Part shown: positions 7,144 to 14,767 of the stretch, in pieces
Layout of the letters: each line of letters begins with the position of its first letter
Position numbering within the stretch: the stretch's first letter is position 1
Assembly (NCBI GenBank): GCA_900316025.1
Contig: ONBJ01000010.1
Location: 1 to 35,030 of the forward strand
DNA: 35,030 bases
Reading direction: 5' to 3'
Origin: an uncultured Eubacteriales bacterium
GTDB lineage: Bacteria; Bacillota; Clostridia; Oscillospirales; Acutalibacteraceae
Program-made: the position numbers and the translations under genes
The notes under the pieces: model-generated
The model's database searches: none
The model's input: only the letters and a program-made list of their open reading frames with translations
What the model was told of the DNA's origin: nothing

Positions 7144-8343
7144 TTAGAACATAGCGTCTGTTTTTGCCGTTTTTGCGGCGGTATTTGCAGACATAATGCC
7201 GTTAAGGTATACAACGTCGGTTATTTTATTTTGAGTGAGATAATTTTTTATGTTACGCTCAAAGTTATCAATATCTATAAGATGAACCTCACTGTAGTTA
7301 TATGTGAGAAGGGGTGCGAGGGCATAACCGAACTTATCGGCAACAACTGCTATTTTGCCGCTTTCGATACTGCTGTTGCTCAGAACGGTATATGCACAGT
7401 CCTTGGAAGCGTAAATATCCGAGGGGGAAGCACCGTCCTCAGTATATGTGTTGTAGTAGCTCATATCGACAGTATTCTCCGAGCCTTTGGGCAGAGCTTT
7501 GACTGATACCGTTTCGGGCAGAGCAAAGAGAGTGACTTTGTCGGGATTGTCCAGAAGCTTTGGATTGCCGTTTTTGGTTTCCTTTGATATTGTAGAGCTT
7601 ATGTGAGAGCCTAAGAAGCTTTGTTCAAGCTTGATTTGTTCCGCTGATTTAATATCAACAGGTTTTATTTTAAGTGTGGAAGCAAGCTCCTTATAGCCGT
7701 AGTATGCTCCGAGCGGTGTCCAGTACTTGTCGGTATTGAAATAGATGTATTCGTTGCGGTGTTCGCCCAGAGAATTGTAAACGTCAACGGGAGTAACGTC
7801 CATTGAAAGACTGGTTATGACTGCGGTTATATTTTCACGCTGATTATTTGAAAAAGTTTTGCTGAGCCTTTCGGGAAGAGTTATTTCTGTAGCTGTGGGA
7901 ACTACAATGTTATATACATTACAGGATTTTCCCAATGCTCTTTTATAGCTGCTCACGCTGGAAGCGTATTCCTTTGCGTCCTTGATACTGCCCTTGAATA
8001 CTTCGTAACCTTTGTTCTGCCATATATAGACTGCACCGTCAAGGTAGCCTTCACTTTTTTTGTCATCAGATTTCAGAACAGGCATATCTTTTTCAATTAC
8101 CTTATGTACGGTGGCTTCTTCGGGAACAGTTGTTTCAACGGAAGAGCCTGAATAATCTGACATAGCCCGTTTTCCTCTGTCTGCGAGATAAGTCACAACA
8201 GCGGCTGAGCTTGCGATAAGAACAAGGGCAAGAAATACAGCTATCACAGTACCTGCTTTTTTAGAATTTGCGTTGCGGCTGTCTTTTCTGTCTGATTTTT
8301 TATCAGAGCTTTTATTTCCGTTTAGCTTTTTTTGTTTAGCCAT
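7144..8343 (-). CDS. Membrane-anchored DHHW/SGNH-like protein
   Basis: This 399-residue protein has a charged Lys-rich N-terminus, one membrane segment at about residues 31-53 and a large extracellular domain. The segment YFNTDKYWTPLGAYYGYKEL (about 201-220) matches the DHHWT...GA..GY signature of DHHW proteins related to the AlgJ/AlgX SGNH-hydrolase fold, although the two His are Lys and Tyr here. These proteins are usually linked to acetylation of exported polysaccharide. With the motif degenerate, catalysis is uncertain and a binding role is possible. ATG 8343 has an AAAGGAAA site and a good promoter upstream. It is first in a two-gene unit with the Nudix gene. Confidence 0.8.
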   Translation of the reverse strand: MAKQKKLNGNKSSDKKSDRKDSRNANSKKAGTVIAVFLALVLIASSAAVVTYLADRGKRAMSDYSGSSVETTVPEEATVHKVIEKDMPVLKSDDKKSEGYLDGAVYIWQNKGYEVFKGSIKDAKEYASSVSSYKRALGKSCNVYNIVVPTATEITLPERLSKTFSNNQRENITAVITSLSMDVTPVDVYNSLGEHRNEYIYFNTDKYWTPLGAYYGYKELASTLKIKPVDIKSAEQIKLEQSFLGSHISSTISKETKNGNPKLLDNPDKVTLFALPETVSVKALPKGSENTVDMSYYNTYTEDGASPSDIYASKDCAYTVLSNSSIESGKIAVVADKFGYALAPLLTYNYSEVHLIDIDNFERNIKNYLTQNKITDVVYLNGIMSANTAAKTAKTDAMF

Positions 8344-8393
8344 AAGAATATTTCCTTTCAGATTTATGTCCTCTGCAAAATATACCGTTACAA

Positions 8394-8422
8394 ATTATAA
8401 TATAAAATGACGATAATATCAA
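8394..8422 (-). promoter_or_regulatory. Promoter of the DHHW-Nudix operon
   Basis: On the minus strand TTGATA (8422-8417) and TATAAT (8399-8394) are 17 nt apart, about 50 nt upstream of the ATG at 8343. Confidence 0.75.
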
Positions 8423-8559
8423 GATAATTGTTGAAATTAACAGAAAAAGAGGAGTGATTTCTTGTTTTAAGCCTGAATACGGAGCAGAAAGGCTTATTTT
8501 CGGATATATTTTTTGAAAAAAGAAAGTGTAATCGGTAAGATTAAATTTACATAGTTTTA

Positions 8560-8589
8560 TTGAAATCAAAATAAGATTAATGTTATAAT
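8560..8589 (+). promoter_or_regulatory. Promoter of the ABC transporter operon
   Basis: TTGAAA (8560-8565) and TATAAT (8584-8589) are 18 nt apart, 40 nt before the ATG at 8630. The rest of the divergent intergenic region (8423-8559) shows nothing recognisable. Confidence 0.75.
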
Positions 8590-8629
8590 TTGGGTGGATA
8601 AAATAAATGATTTTGTGAGGGTGGATAAA

Positions 8630-9334
8630 ATGCTGAAAATTGAAAATCTTACAAAGGTTTACGGAGATAAGCGTGCAGTGGATAATCTCAGTCTGGAAAT
8701 AAAGAACGGAGAGATTTGCGGCTTTATAGGGCATAACGGAGCAGGCAAGACAACAACAATAAAATCGTGCTGCGGACTGGTAAATTTTGAACAGGGAGAA
8801 ATATATATAAACGGTATTTCGATAAAGGAAAATCCTATTGAATGCAAAAAAATTATGGCATATTTACCCGATAATCCTGATTTGTACGATTTTATGACAG
8901 GTATAAAGTATCTTAACTTTGTGGCTGATATGTTCGGTATGGACGGAGCTTACAGGGAAATTCAGATAAACAGGTATGCCGAAATGTTTGAGATAAAGGA
9001 AAATCTTGCACAGCCGATAAACAGCTATTCACACGGAATGAAGCAGAAGCTTGCAATTATATCGGCTTTTATGCACGACCCCAAGCTTATACTTATGGAC
9101 GAGCCGTTTGTGGGACTTGACCCGAAAGCATCACACAAGGTCAAGCTGGAAATGAGAAGATTTTGCAGTGAGGGAGCGGCAATATTTTTCTCGACCCACG
9201 TTTTGGAGGTGGCAGAGAAGCTGTGCGATAAGGTTGCTATAATAAGCGGCGGAAAACTGGTTGTAAGCGGAAATACTGAAGACATAATCGGAAATGCTTC
9301 CCTTGAGGACGTTTTCCTTGAACTGGAGGAATAA
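8630..9334 (+). CDS. ABC transporter ATP-binding protein
   Basis: The 234-residue ATPase powers the permease encoded next. Walker A is GHNGAGKT (34-41), the signature is SYSHGMKQ (about 132-139) and Walker B is LILMDEP (153-159). The D-loop GLDP and switch His (FSTHVLE) follow. It resembles the ABC-2 exporter ATPases (CcmA/BcrA-like). An upstream in-frame ATG at 8594 is rejected: ATG 8630 has GAGGGTGG just before it and gives the conserved start MLKIENLTKVYG. The permease starts one base after the stop, so translation is coupled. The substrate cannot be inferred from sequence. Confidence 0.95.
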   Translation: MLKIENLTKVYGDKRAVDNLSLEIKNGEICGFIGHNGAGKTTTIKSCCGLVNFEQGEIYINGISIKENPIECKKIMAYLPDNPDLYDFMTGIKYLNFVADMFGMDGAYREIQINRYAEMFEIKENLAQPINSYSHGMKQKLAIISAFMHDPKLILMDEPFVGLDPKASHKVKLEMRRFCSEGAAIFFSTHVLEVAEKLCDKVAIISGGKLVVSGNTEDIIGNASLEDVFLELEE

Positions 9335-9335
9335 T

Positions 9336-10976
9336 ATGAACAGACAGGTCTGGCAGATTACAAAAACAAGCCTTCAATCAATGGCGGCATCAATGCTTTC
9401 GTTTCTGAGCGGAAAAAGAAATACTCAGAAGCTTCAATTTACGGTGTTCGGAGTAGTAATAGCGGTTTTGCTGGGATTTTGTATTATGGCGGTGCTTTCG
9501 TTCTTTTTCATAATGTTTTTTATTCTGGCGATGTTTGTTACAACATCTGGAAAAGGACAGATGAACATTTATTTTGAAGCGGTTTTCACAGGTACGCTTA
9601 TATTTTCACTTGTGGGAAGTGTGCTTGCATCTCAGTCGTATCTTTTTGAGGCTTCGGACAATGAGCTGCTTTTCAGTATGCCGATAAAGCCTTCCGTAAT
9701 ACTTGTAAGCCGTATATCGACGCTTTTTATACTGAACTGTATTTACAGCTATATGGTTATGCTGCCCGCACTTTTTGCGTATGCGGCGGCTGTAGGATTC
9801 AGTGTAAAGGGAATTGTATTCTATATTCTGTCCCTTATATTTCTTCCGATGTTTATTACGGCAATATGCTGCTTTGCAGGATACCTTATATGGTATCTGG
9901 CATCAAAGATACCGGGGAAGAATACATTTATGGGATTGATAGGTATACTGGTATTTCTGTTCTTTATGTTTTTCGGAGCTTTTGCAGAGCCGCTGATTAT
10001 GTATGCGGTAAAGAATATCAATGATGTTGAAAATGCGTTGAGAACATATGTACCTGTTTCATATGTGTATGCAGAGGCGATAACGTCTGAAAATATAAAT
10101 ATAGGGTTGGAGCTGCTTTTTATTGTCATATGTATAGTTCCTATGGCTGCAGCATTCTGGTTTATATCGAAAAAGCTTACAAAAATAATAACGACAAAGC
10201 GTGTTAATAAAAATAAGGTCTATGTTGAAAAGACGATGAAACGCATAAGCGTTGTTCCTGCACTTCTTAAAAAAGAACTGGGATTTTTCTTCAGTATTCC
10301 CTCATATGTTATGAACAGCGGACTGGGTACTGTTATGACAGCAGTTATGGGTATTGTTATGCTGATAAAGGGTATTGATGCAGAGGGTATGTTTTCCGAA
10401 ACATTCACTAATTACAGGGCGATTATGATTATGGGTGTGATAAGTGCGTTGTCTACGTTGTGTGTTATGAACGACGTTACAGCACCAAGTATATCGCTTG
10501 AGGCTAAAACGTTATGGATGCTGAAATCTTTTCCTGTAGAACCTATGAAAATATTTACCGCAAAATTTCTGGTTTCTCCTGTTATAACCTTGCCGGGTAT
10601 ATTAATTACGGCAGTATGCTGTGCTTTAAGTATGCCCGTTAATGCGTTGGATTTTATATTCATAATTCTTATACCGGTTCTTGCATCTGTATTTTCGGGA
10701 ATGCTTGGACTGCTTATCAATCTTAAACTGCCTCGCTTCGACTGGGCTCACGAAATTATAGTTATAAAGCAGAGCGGAAGCGTGATAATTTCTCTTATTG
10801 CTTCGGCAGTTCTTACGGCAATACCTTTTATATTTGCCTTGATGCTGCCTGTGATTAATCCTGCTTTTGATGTGATTTTTTCGTATATGATATGTGCTGT
10901 ATATTTTTCTGCGGTTATCATTATTTGCTGGTGGCTTCTGAAAAAAGTCGGTACAAAACTTTTTAATTCGCTGTAA
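9336..10976 (+). CDS. ABC-2 type exporter permease
   Basis: This 546-residue polytopic protein has about 12 hydrophobic segments, for example around 42-70, 80-105, 130-160, 175-215 and several from 345 to the C-terminus. It is a full-size two-halves permease like the putative ABC exporters encoded beside CcmA-like ATPases in Firmicutes. ATG 9336 follows GGAGG by 6 nt. The C-terminus KKVGTKLFNSL is the usual end after the last helix. No substrate clue is visible; lantibiotic, lipid or drug export are all possible. The 3' end is followed by family A element A1. Confidence 0.9.
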   Translation: MNRQVWQITKTSLQSMAASMLSFLSGKRNTQKLQFTVFGVVIAVLLGFCIMAVLSFFFIMFFILAMFVTTSGKGQMNIYFEAVFTGTLIFSLVGSVLASQSYLFEASDNELLFSMPIKPSVILVSRISTLFILNCIYSYMVMLPALFAYAAAVGFSVKGIVFYILSLIFLPMFITAICCFAGYLIWYLASKIPGKNTFMGLIGILVFLFFMFFGAFAEPLIMYAVKNINDVENALRTYVPVSYVYAEAITSENINIGLELLFIVICIVPMAAAFWFISKKLTKIITTKRVNKNKVYVEKTMKRISVVPALLKKELGFFFSIPSYVMNSGLGTVMTAVMGIVMLIKGIDAEGMFSETFTNYRAIMIMGVISALSTLCVMNDVTAPSISLEAKTLWMLKSFPVEPMKIFTAKFLVSPVITLPGILITAVCCALSMPVNALDFIFIILIPVLASVFSGMLGLLINLKLPRFDWAHEIIVIKQSGSVIISLIASAVLTAIPFIFALMLPVINPAFDVIFSYMICAVYFSAVIIICWWLLKKVGTKLFNSL

Positions 10977-10988
10977 TCTGTGGAATAT

Positions 10989-11082
10989 CGGGCGATTGCA
11001 TTTAACGGCATTGCTGCCGTTAGTTTCAAGGCTATGCCTTGAAACAGGCAAAAGCGGCTGCTTTTGCCTATGCAATCGCCCG
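10989..11082. repeat. Family A four-way-junction repeat, copy A1
   Basis: The terminal 12-bp inverted repeat CGGGCGATTGCA/TGCAATCGCCCG encloses three hairpins. H1 is TAACGGCA/TGCCGTTA (11003-11022), H2 is GTTTCAAGGC/GCCTTGAAAC (11023-11045, loop TAT) and H3 is AGGCAAAAGC/GCTTTTGCCT (11046-11069). The hairpins are directly adjacent, leaving two unpaired bases on one side and one on the other. There is no T-tract, so it is not a simple terminator. Confidence 0.93.
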
Positions 11083-11280
11083 TTTCAGCGAAGAACAGAC
11101 TTTGTGCGGATATTTACAAGATATTGTGCCTGAACCGCAGTTTTTCCGCAATTTCGGGTATTCAGCCGAAATTTAAAAATGTTTATAAATTTTTCGTAAA
11201 ACGTATTGTTGAAAATATATAAAAAGCTTTCATTAAATTGTTGATAATCAGTGAAATTTTGTTTCTTTGACAAAAATGTA

Positions 11281-11309
11281 TTGCAAGATGTGTACATATA
11301 GGATATAAT
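11281..11309 (+). promoter_or_regulatory. Promoter of the EF-G-like gene
   Basis: TTGCAA (11281-11286) and TATAAT (11304-11309) are separated by 17 nt, about 80 nt before the start codon. Confidence 0.75.
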
Positions 11310-11389
11310 ATCACTGACATAATTTAACTTATTTATATATAATGCTAAGCTATGTAACACAGAGGAAATAAGGAGTTGTGCATTGTAAA

Positions 11390-13453
11390 ATGAAACAATA
11401 CGAGGCAAAGAAAATAAAGAATATAGTTCTGGCAGGTCACGGCGGCTGTGGAAAAACGTCTGTTGCCGAAGCTATGATGTATCTTGCAGGTGCAAGCGAA
11501 AGACTGGGCAAGGTCGATGACGGAAACACCGTTCTTGATTTTGACCCTGAGGAAATAAAAAGGAAGGTATCGGTATCATCGGCAGTAGCACCTGTAGAGT
11601 GGAAGGGATATAAAATAAATCTTATAGACACACCGGGTCTTTTTGACTTTGAAAGCGGAGTTTGCGAAGGTATGAGAGCCGCAGATACGGCATTGATAAT
11701 TGTATCGGGAAAGGACAGCGTAAACGTAGGAACGGACAAGGCTGTAAAGATGGCAAATGAAGCAGGAATGTCCAAGGTGTTTTTCGTAAACGGACTTTGC
11801 GATGAAAGTGCAAGATTTTACAGAGTATTTGAAACACTCAAGGCACATTACGGACCTTCGGTTTGTCCTGTGGTTGTACCGTATATAGAAAACGGTCAGG
11901 CAAACTGCTATGTAAATATTCTGGAATACAAGGCATACAGATATGAAAACGGAAAGGTTTCGCAGACAGCTATGCCCGATATGGGTGACAGACTTGAGGG
12001 TCTTCGTACCGCAATATATGAGGCTGTAGCCGAAACCGATGAAGAAATGTTTGAAAAATACTTCAGCGGAGAGGAATTTACTCCTGAAGAGGTTATAGTC
12101 GGAGTAAGCCGTGGCGTAAGAGAGGGAACGATTACACCTGTATTCTGCGGAGATGCTCAGAATACCTATGGAATAGAGCATCTGCTCAACGGAATAAACT
12201 GGCTTGTACCGTCAGCAGACGAGAAAAAGGAGATAGCAACAGATATAAACGGAGACCCCGTTGAACTTTCTGTAAATGTAAACGGAGCGGCTGCGGCTAT
12301 AGTTTTCAAGACTGTTGCAGACCCGTTTGTAGGAAAACTCTCGTACTTTAAGGTTGTATCGGGAAAGATAGCTCCTGATACTCCGCTTATAAATATGCGT
12401 ACAGGAGAAACCGAAAGAATAAACAAGGTTCTTATTCCCAGAGGAAAGAAGCAGGAGGAAGCAGCTTTCATAGGTGCAGGCGATATAGGAGCTGTGGCAA
12501 AGCTCAACAATACGGCTACAGGAGATACTCTTTGTGCACCTACAAGAAAAGTTGTTCTTGACGGAATAAAATATCCTGTAGCAAACTATAAAATGGCAAT
12601 TCTCCCCAAGACGAAGGGTGAAGAAGATAAGGTAGCACAGGCTGTAATGAAGCTTGCAGAGGAAGATCCTACAATCGTATTTGAAACAAACAAGGAAACA
12701 AAAGAAATGGTTCTCAGCGGTCTGGGAGAGCAGCATCTTGATGTTATTGTTTCAAAGCTTAAGAATAAATTCAATGTAGATGTAATACTCGATGCACCGA
12801 AGGTTGCATACCGTGAAACAATCCGCAGCAGTGTAAAGGTTCAGGGAAAGCACAAGAAGCAGTCAGGCGGTCACGGACAGTTCGGAGATGTATGGATTGA
12901 GTTCGAGCCTGCGGATAATGACGGTCTTGAGTTTGCGGAGAGAGTTGTAGGAGGAGCAGTTCCCAAGGGCTTTTTCCCGGCTGTAGAAAAAGGTCTGAGA
13001 GAGAGTATCAAAAAAGGAACGCTTGCAGGCTATCCTATGGTTGGCGTTAAGGCAACACTTTATGATGGTTCTTATCACCCTGTAGATTCATCTGAAATGT
13101 CGTTCAAGATGGCAGCTTCAATAGCTTATAAGAACGGCATACCCAAAGCAAGTCCTATACTTCTTGAGCCTGTTATGTCCGTATCCGTTACTGTACCCGA
13201 CAGCAATATGGGCGATATTATGGGAGAGATAAACAAACGCAGAGGAAGAGTTCTCGGAATGAATCCCGGTGAGGATAATATGCAGATTGTAGAAGCTGAA
13301 GCACCTGTATCGGAAATGAGTGATTTTTCTGTATACCTCAGACAGGTTACTCAGGGAAGAGGCAGTTATGTTACTGCTTTTGCAAGATATGAGCCTGTGC
13401 CTGAGCATATTGCAGCAAAGATTGTGGAAGAAAGAAAAAGTGAGGACAAATAA
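11390..13453 (+). CDS. EF-G-like translational GTPase paralog
   Basis: The 687-residue protein has the EF-G domain order: GTPase, beta barrel, and domains III, IV and V. The P-loop is GHGGCGKTS (16-24) and G3 is DTPG (80-83). SGLGEQHLDVIVSKL opens domain III, and GGHGQFGDVW and GRGSYV lie in domains IV and V. It belongs to the second EF-G group of Clostridia rather than being the ribosomal-operon fusA; its role is uncertain (translocation variant or ribosome rescue). The G4 guanine-specificity motif NKxD reads NGLC (134-137), an unusual loss. GTG 11378 is an alternative start, but AAGGAG is only 2 nt before it; ATG 11390 gives the family start. It is monocistronic, with a promoter and terminator. 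Confidence 0.92.
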   Translation: MKQYEAKKIKNIVLAGHGGCGKTSVAEAMMYLAGASERLGKVDDGNTVLDFDPEEIKRKVSVSSAVAPVEWKGYKINLIDTPGLFDFESGVCEGMRAADTALIIVSGKDSVNVGTDKAVKMANEAGMSKVFFVNGLCDESARFYRVFETLKAHYGPSVCPVVVPYIENGQANCYVNILEYKAYRYENGKVSQTAMPDMGDRLEGLRTAIYEAVAETDEEMFEKYFSGEEFTPEEVIVGVSRGVREGTITPVFCGDAQNTYGIEHLLNGINWLVPSADEKKEIATDINGDPVELSVNVNGAAAAIVFKTVADPFVGKLSYFKVVSGKIAPDTPLINMRTGETERINKVLIPRGKKQEEAAFIGAGDIGAVAKLNNTATGDTLCAPTRKVVLDGIKYPVANYKMAILPKTKGEEDKVAQAVMKLAEEDPTIVFETNKETKEMVLSGLGEQHLDVIVSKLKNKFNVDVILDAPKVAYRETIRSSVKVQGKHKKQSGGHGQFGDVWIEFEPADNDGLEFAERVVGGAVPKGFFPAVEKGLRESIKKGTLAGYPMVGVKATLYDGSYHPVDSSEMSFKMAASIAYKNGIPKASPILLEPVMSVSVTVPDSNMGDIMGEINKRRGRVLGMNPGEDNMQIVEAEAPVSEMSDFSVYLRQVTQGRGSYVTAFARYEPVPEHIAAKIVEERKSEDK

Positions 13454-13506
13454 AAAAAGCTTTTGTTTGTACGCACTTTTCGGAGTTTTGATGTGATTTT
13501 GTGATA

Positions 13507-13557
13507 ATAGCTTGAGTACATTTTCAGGTCTGTACTCAAGCTATATTGCTTTTTTTA
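13507..13557 (+). terminator. Rho-independent terminator of the EF-G-like gene
   Basis: ATAGCTTGAGTACA pairs perfectly over 14 bp with TGTACTCAAGCTAT around a 10-nt loop, followed by TTGCTTTTTTT. Confidence 0.88.
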
Positions 13558-13587
13558 AGATAAAGCAGGTAGGATTTATACTCAGGT

Positions 13588-13687
13588 CAGGCGATTGCAG
13601 CCATCAAAAGCTACGCTTTTGATAACTTTAAAGGGTAAACCTTTAAAGTTCCTTGCGGATTTATCCGCAAGGGGCTGCAATCGCCTG
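13588..13687. repeat. Family A four-way-junction repeat, copy A2
   Basis: The terminal 13-bp repeat CAGGCGATTGCAG/CTGCAATCGCCTG encloses H1 ATCAAAAGC/GCTTTTGAT (13603-13623), H2 AACTTTAAAGG/CCTTTAAAGTT (13624-13650) and H3 CCTTGCGGA/TCCGCAAGG (13651-13672). Only two unpaired bases lie on each side. A further outer pair CTCAGGT (13581-13587)/ACCTGAG (13700-13706) flanks it. The element lies between a terminator and the next gene. Confidence 0.93.
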
Positions 13688-13743
13688 TTGAAGCAGAAAA
13701 CCTGAGGTTTTAAGCGTAGCAGGGAGAGGGGAAGGTATAGTTT

Positions 13744-14526
13744 GTGAAGATTGCTTTATATCAGATGAATATAAGCTTTGAGGATAAGGAAGGTAATTTC
13801 GGGAAGGTATGCAGGGCGGCTGAAAAAGCTGCATATGAAGGAGCAGATGTTCTTTTTCTGCCTGAGATGAGCTTTACGGGATTTTCTATGAATACGGAGC
13901 TTACAGCAGAATCTGATAATTCAAGTATGAGCTTTGTAAGAAATCTGTGCGTAAGATTTGGAATTTCGACAGGCTGTGGCTGGGTGCGAAAATCGGAAAA
14001 TAAGGCGGAGAACTGCTACAGCGTTATTGACAGAAACGGACGTGAGCTTAATACATATGTAAAAATGCACCCTTTTTCATATTCGGAAGAGAACAGGTAT
14101 TTTTCAGAAGGAAGTAGCATAGCCTTTTATGCGGTAGAAAATATCGGATTTTCCACTGCCATATGCTATGATATGAGATTTCCGGAGCTTTTTTCAGGCA
14201 TATGCCGTGACGGAAAAGTAAAAGCGGTAGTCATACCTGCCAACTGGCCAGCGGAGAGGTCGGAGCATTGGAAAGTACTTACAAGAGCGAGAGCGATAGA
14301 AAATCAGATATATATATTTGCCGTAAACTGCGTAGGGGAGATGAATGGTCTGTACTATTCGGGAAATTCCTGCGTAATAGCTCCTGACGGAGAAATTATT
14401 GTATGTTCCGATGACAGGGAAGAGCTGATTTTCGCTGAAACTGATTTCAGTTATGCGGACAGATTAAGGAAAAGCTTTCCCGTAAAAAATGACAGGCGTA
14501 CAGAACTGTACAAAAGTTTTCTGTAA
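13744..14526 (+). CDS. Carbon-nitrogen hydrolase (nitrilase superfamily amidase)
   Basis: This 260-residue enzyme has the Glu-Lys-Cys catalytic triad in its usual contexts: FLPEMSFTGF (E41), VKMHPFSYSEE (K107) and TAICYDMRFPEL (C141). The MHPFSY and RFPEL neighbourhoods match the omega-amidase/YafV-like branch, which hydrolyses alpha-ketoglutaramate or ketosuccinamate; the exact substrate is inferred. The start is GTG 13744 with a GGGGAAGG site 7 nt upstream, giving MKIALYQMNISFED. The gene stands alone between A2 and the glgB promoter; no promoter of its own was recognised. Confidence 0.9.
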   Translation: MKIALYQMNISFEDKEGNFGKVCRAAEKAAYEGADVLFLPEMSFTGFSMNTELTAESDNSSMSFVRNLCVRFGISTGCGWVRKSENKAENCYSVIDRNGRELNTYVKMHPFSYSEENRYFSEGSSIAFYAVENIGFSTAICYDMRFPELFSGICRDGKVKAVVIPANWPAERSEHWKVLTRARAIENQIYIFAVNCVGEMNGLYYSGNSCVIAPDGEIIVCSDDREELIFAETDFSYADRLRKSFPVKNDRRTELYKSFL

Positions 14527-14673
14527 AATTATTGACTGCTCGGATAACAGAAAAAATGTTTGGGTATCAGTATTAATGTTGGAAAAATCTATGAAAAAAG
14601 AAGAATTGTGTTGTAAAATGTATAAATATTTTCGTGAGTATTTTTAAATATCTTATAAATTTTTACTAATCTA

Positions 14674-14702
14674 TTGAAATTTGCTTTCAGCATTGTTATT
14701 AT
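14674..14702 (+). promoter_or_regulatory. Promoter of glgB
   Basis: TTGAAA (14674-14679) and TATTAT (14697-14702) are 17 nt apart, about 65 nt before the chosen glgB start. Confidence 0.65.
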
Positions 14703-14767
14703 ATTAATGTTAGAGTAGTATGAGAAATTACAGGTATGTGACAAGACTGAAGAAAGGAATTTTCACT

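Larger units (their letters stand above)
10977..11389. other. Intergenic region upstream of the EF-G-like gene
   Basis: This 413 nt region holds family A element A1 (10989-11082), then A/T-rich DNA without recognised features up to the promoter at 11281-11309 and an 80-nt leader. Confidence 0.7.

Noticed and set aside
9294-9335. Longer start for the ABC permease at 9294
   Set aside because: It overlaps the ATPase reading frame and has no ribosome site, whereas ATG 9336 has GGAGG at good spacing.
13588-13687. Family A elements as rho-independent terminators
   Set aside because: No T-tract follows any of the five, and A2 and A5 already have proper terminators just upstream.
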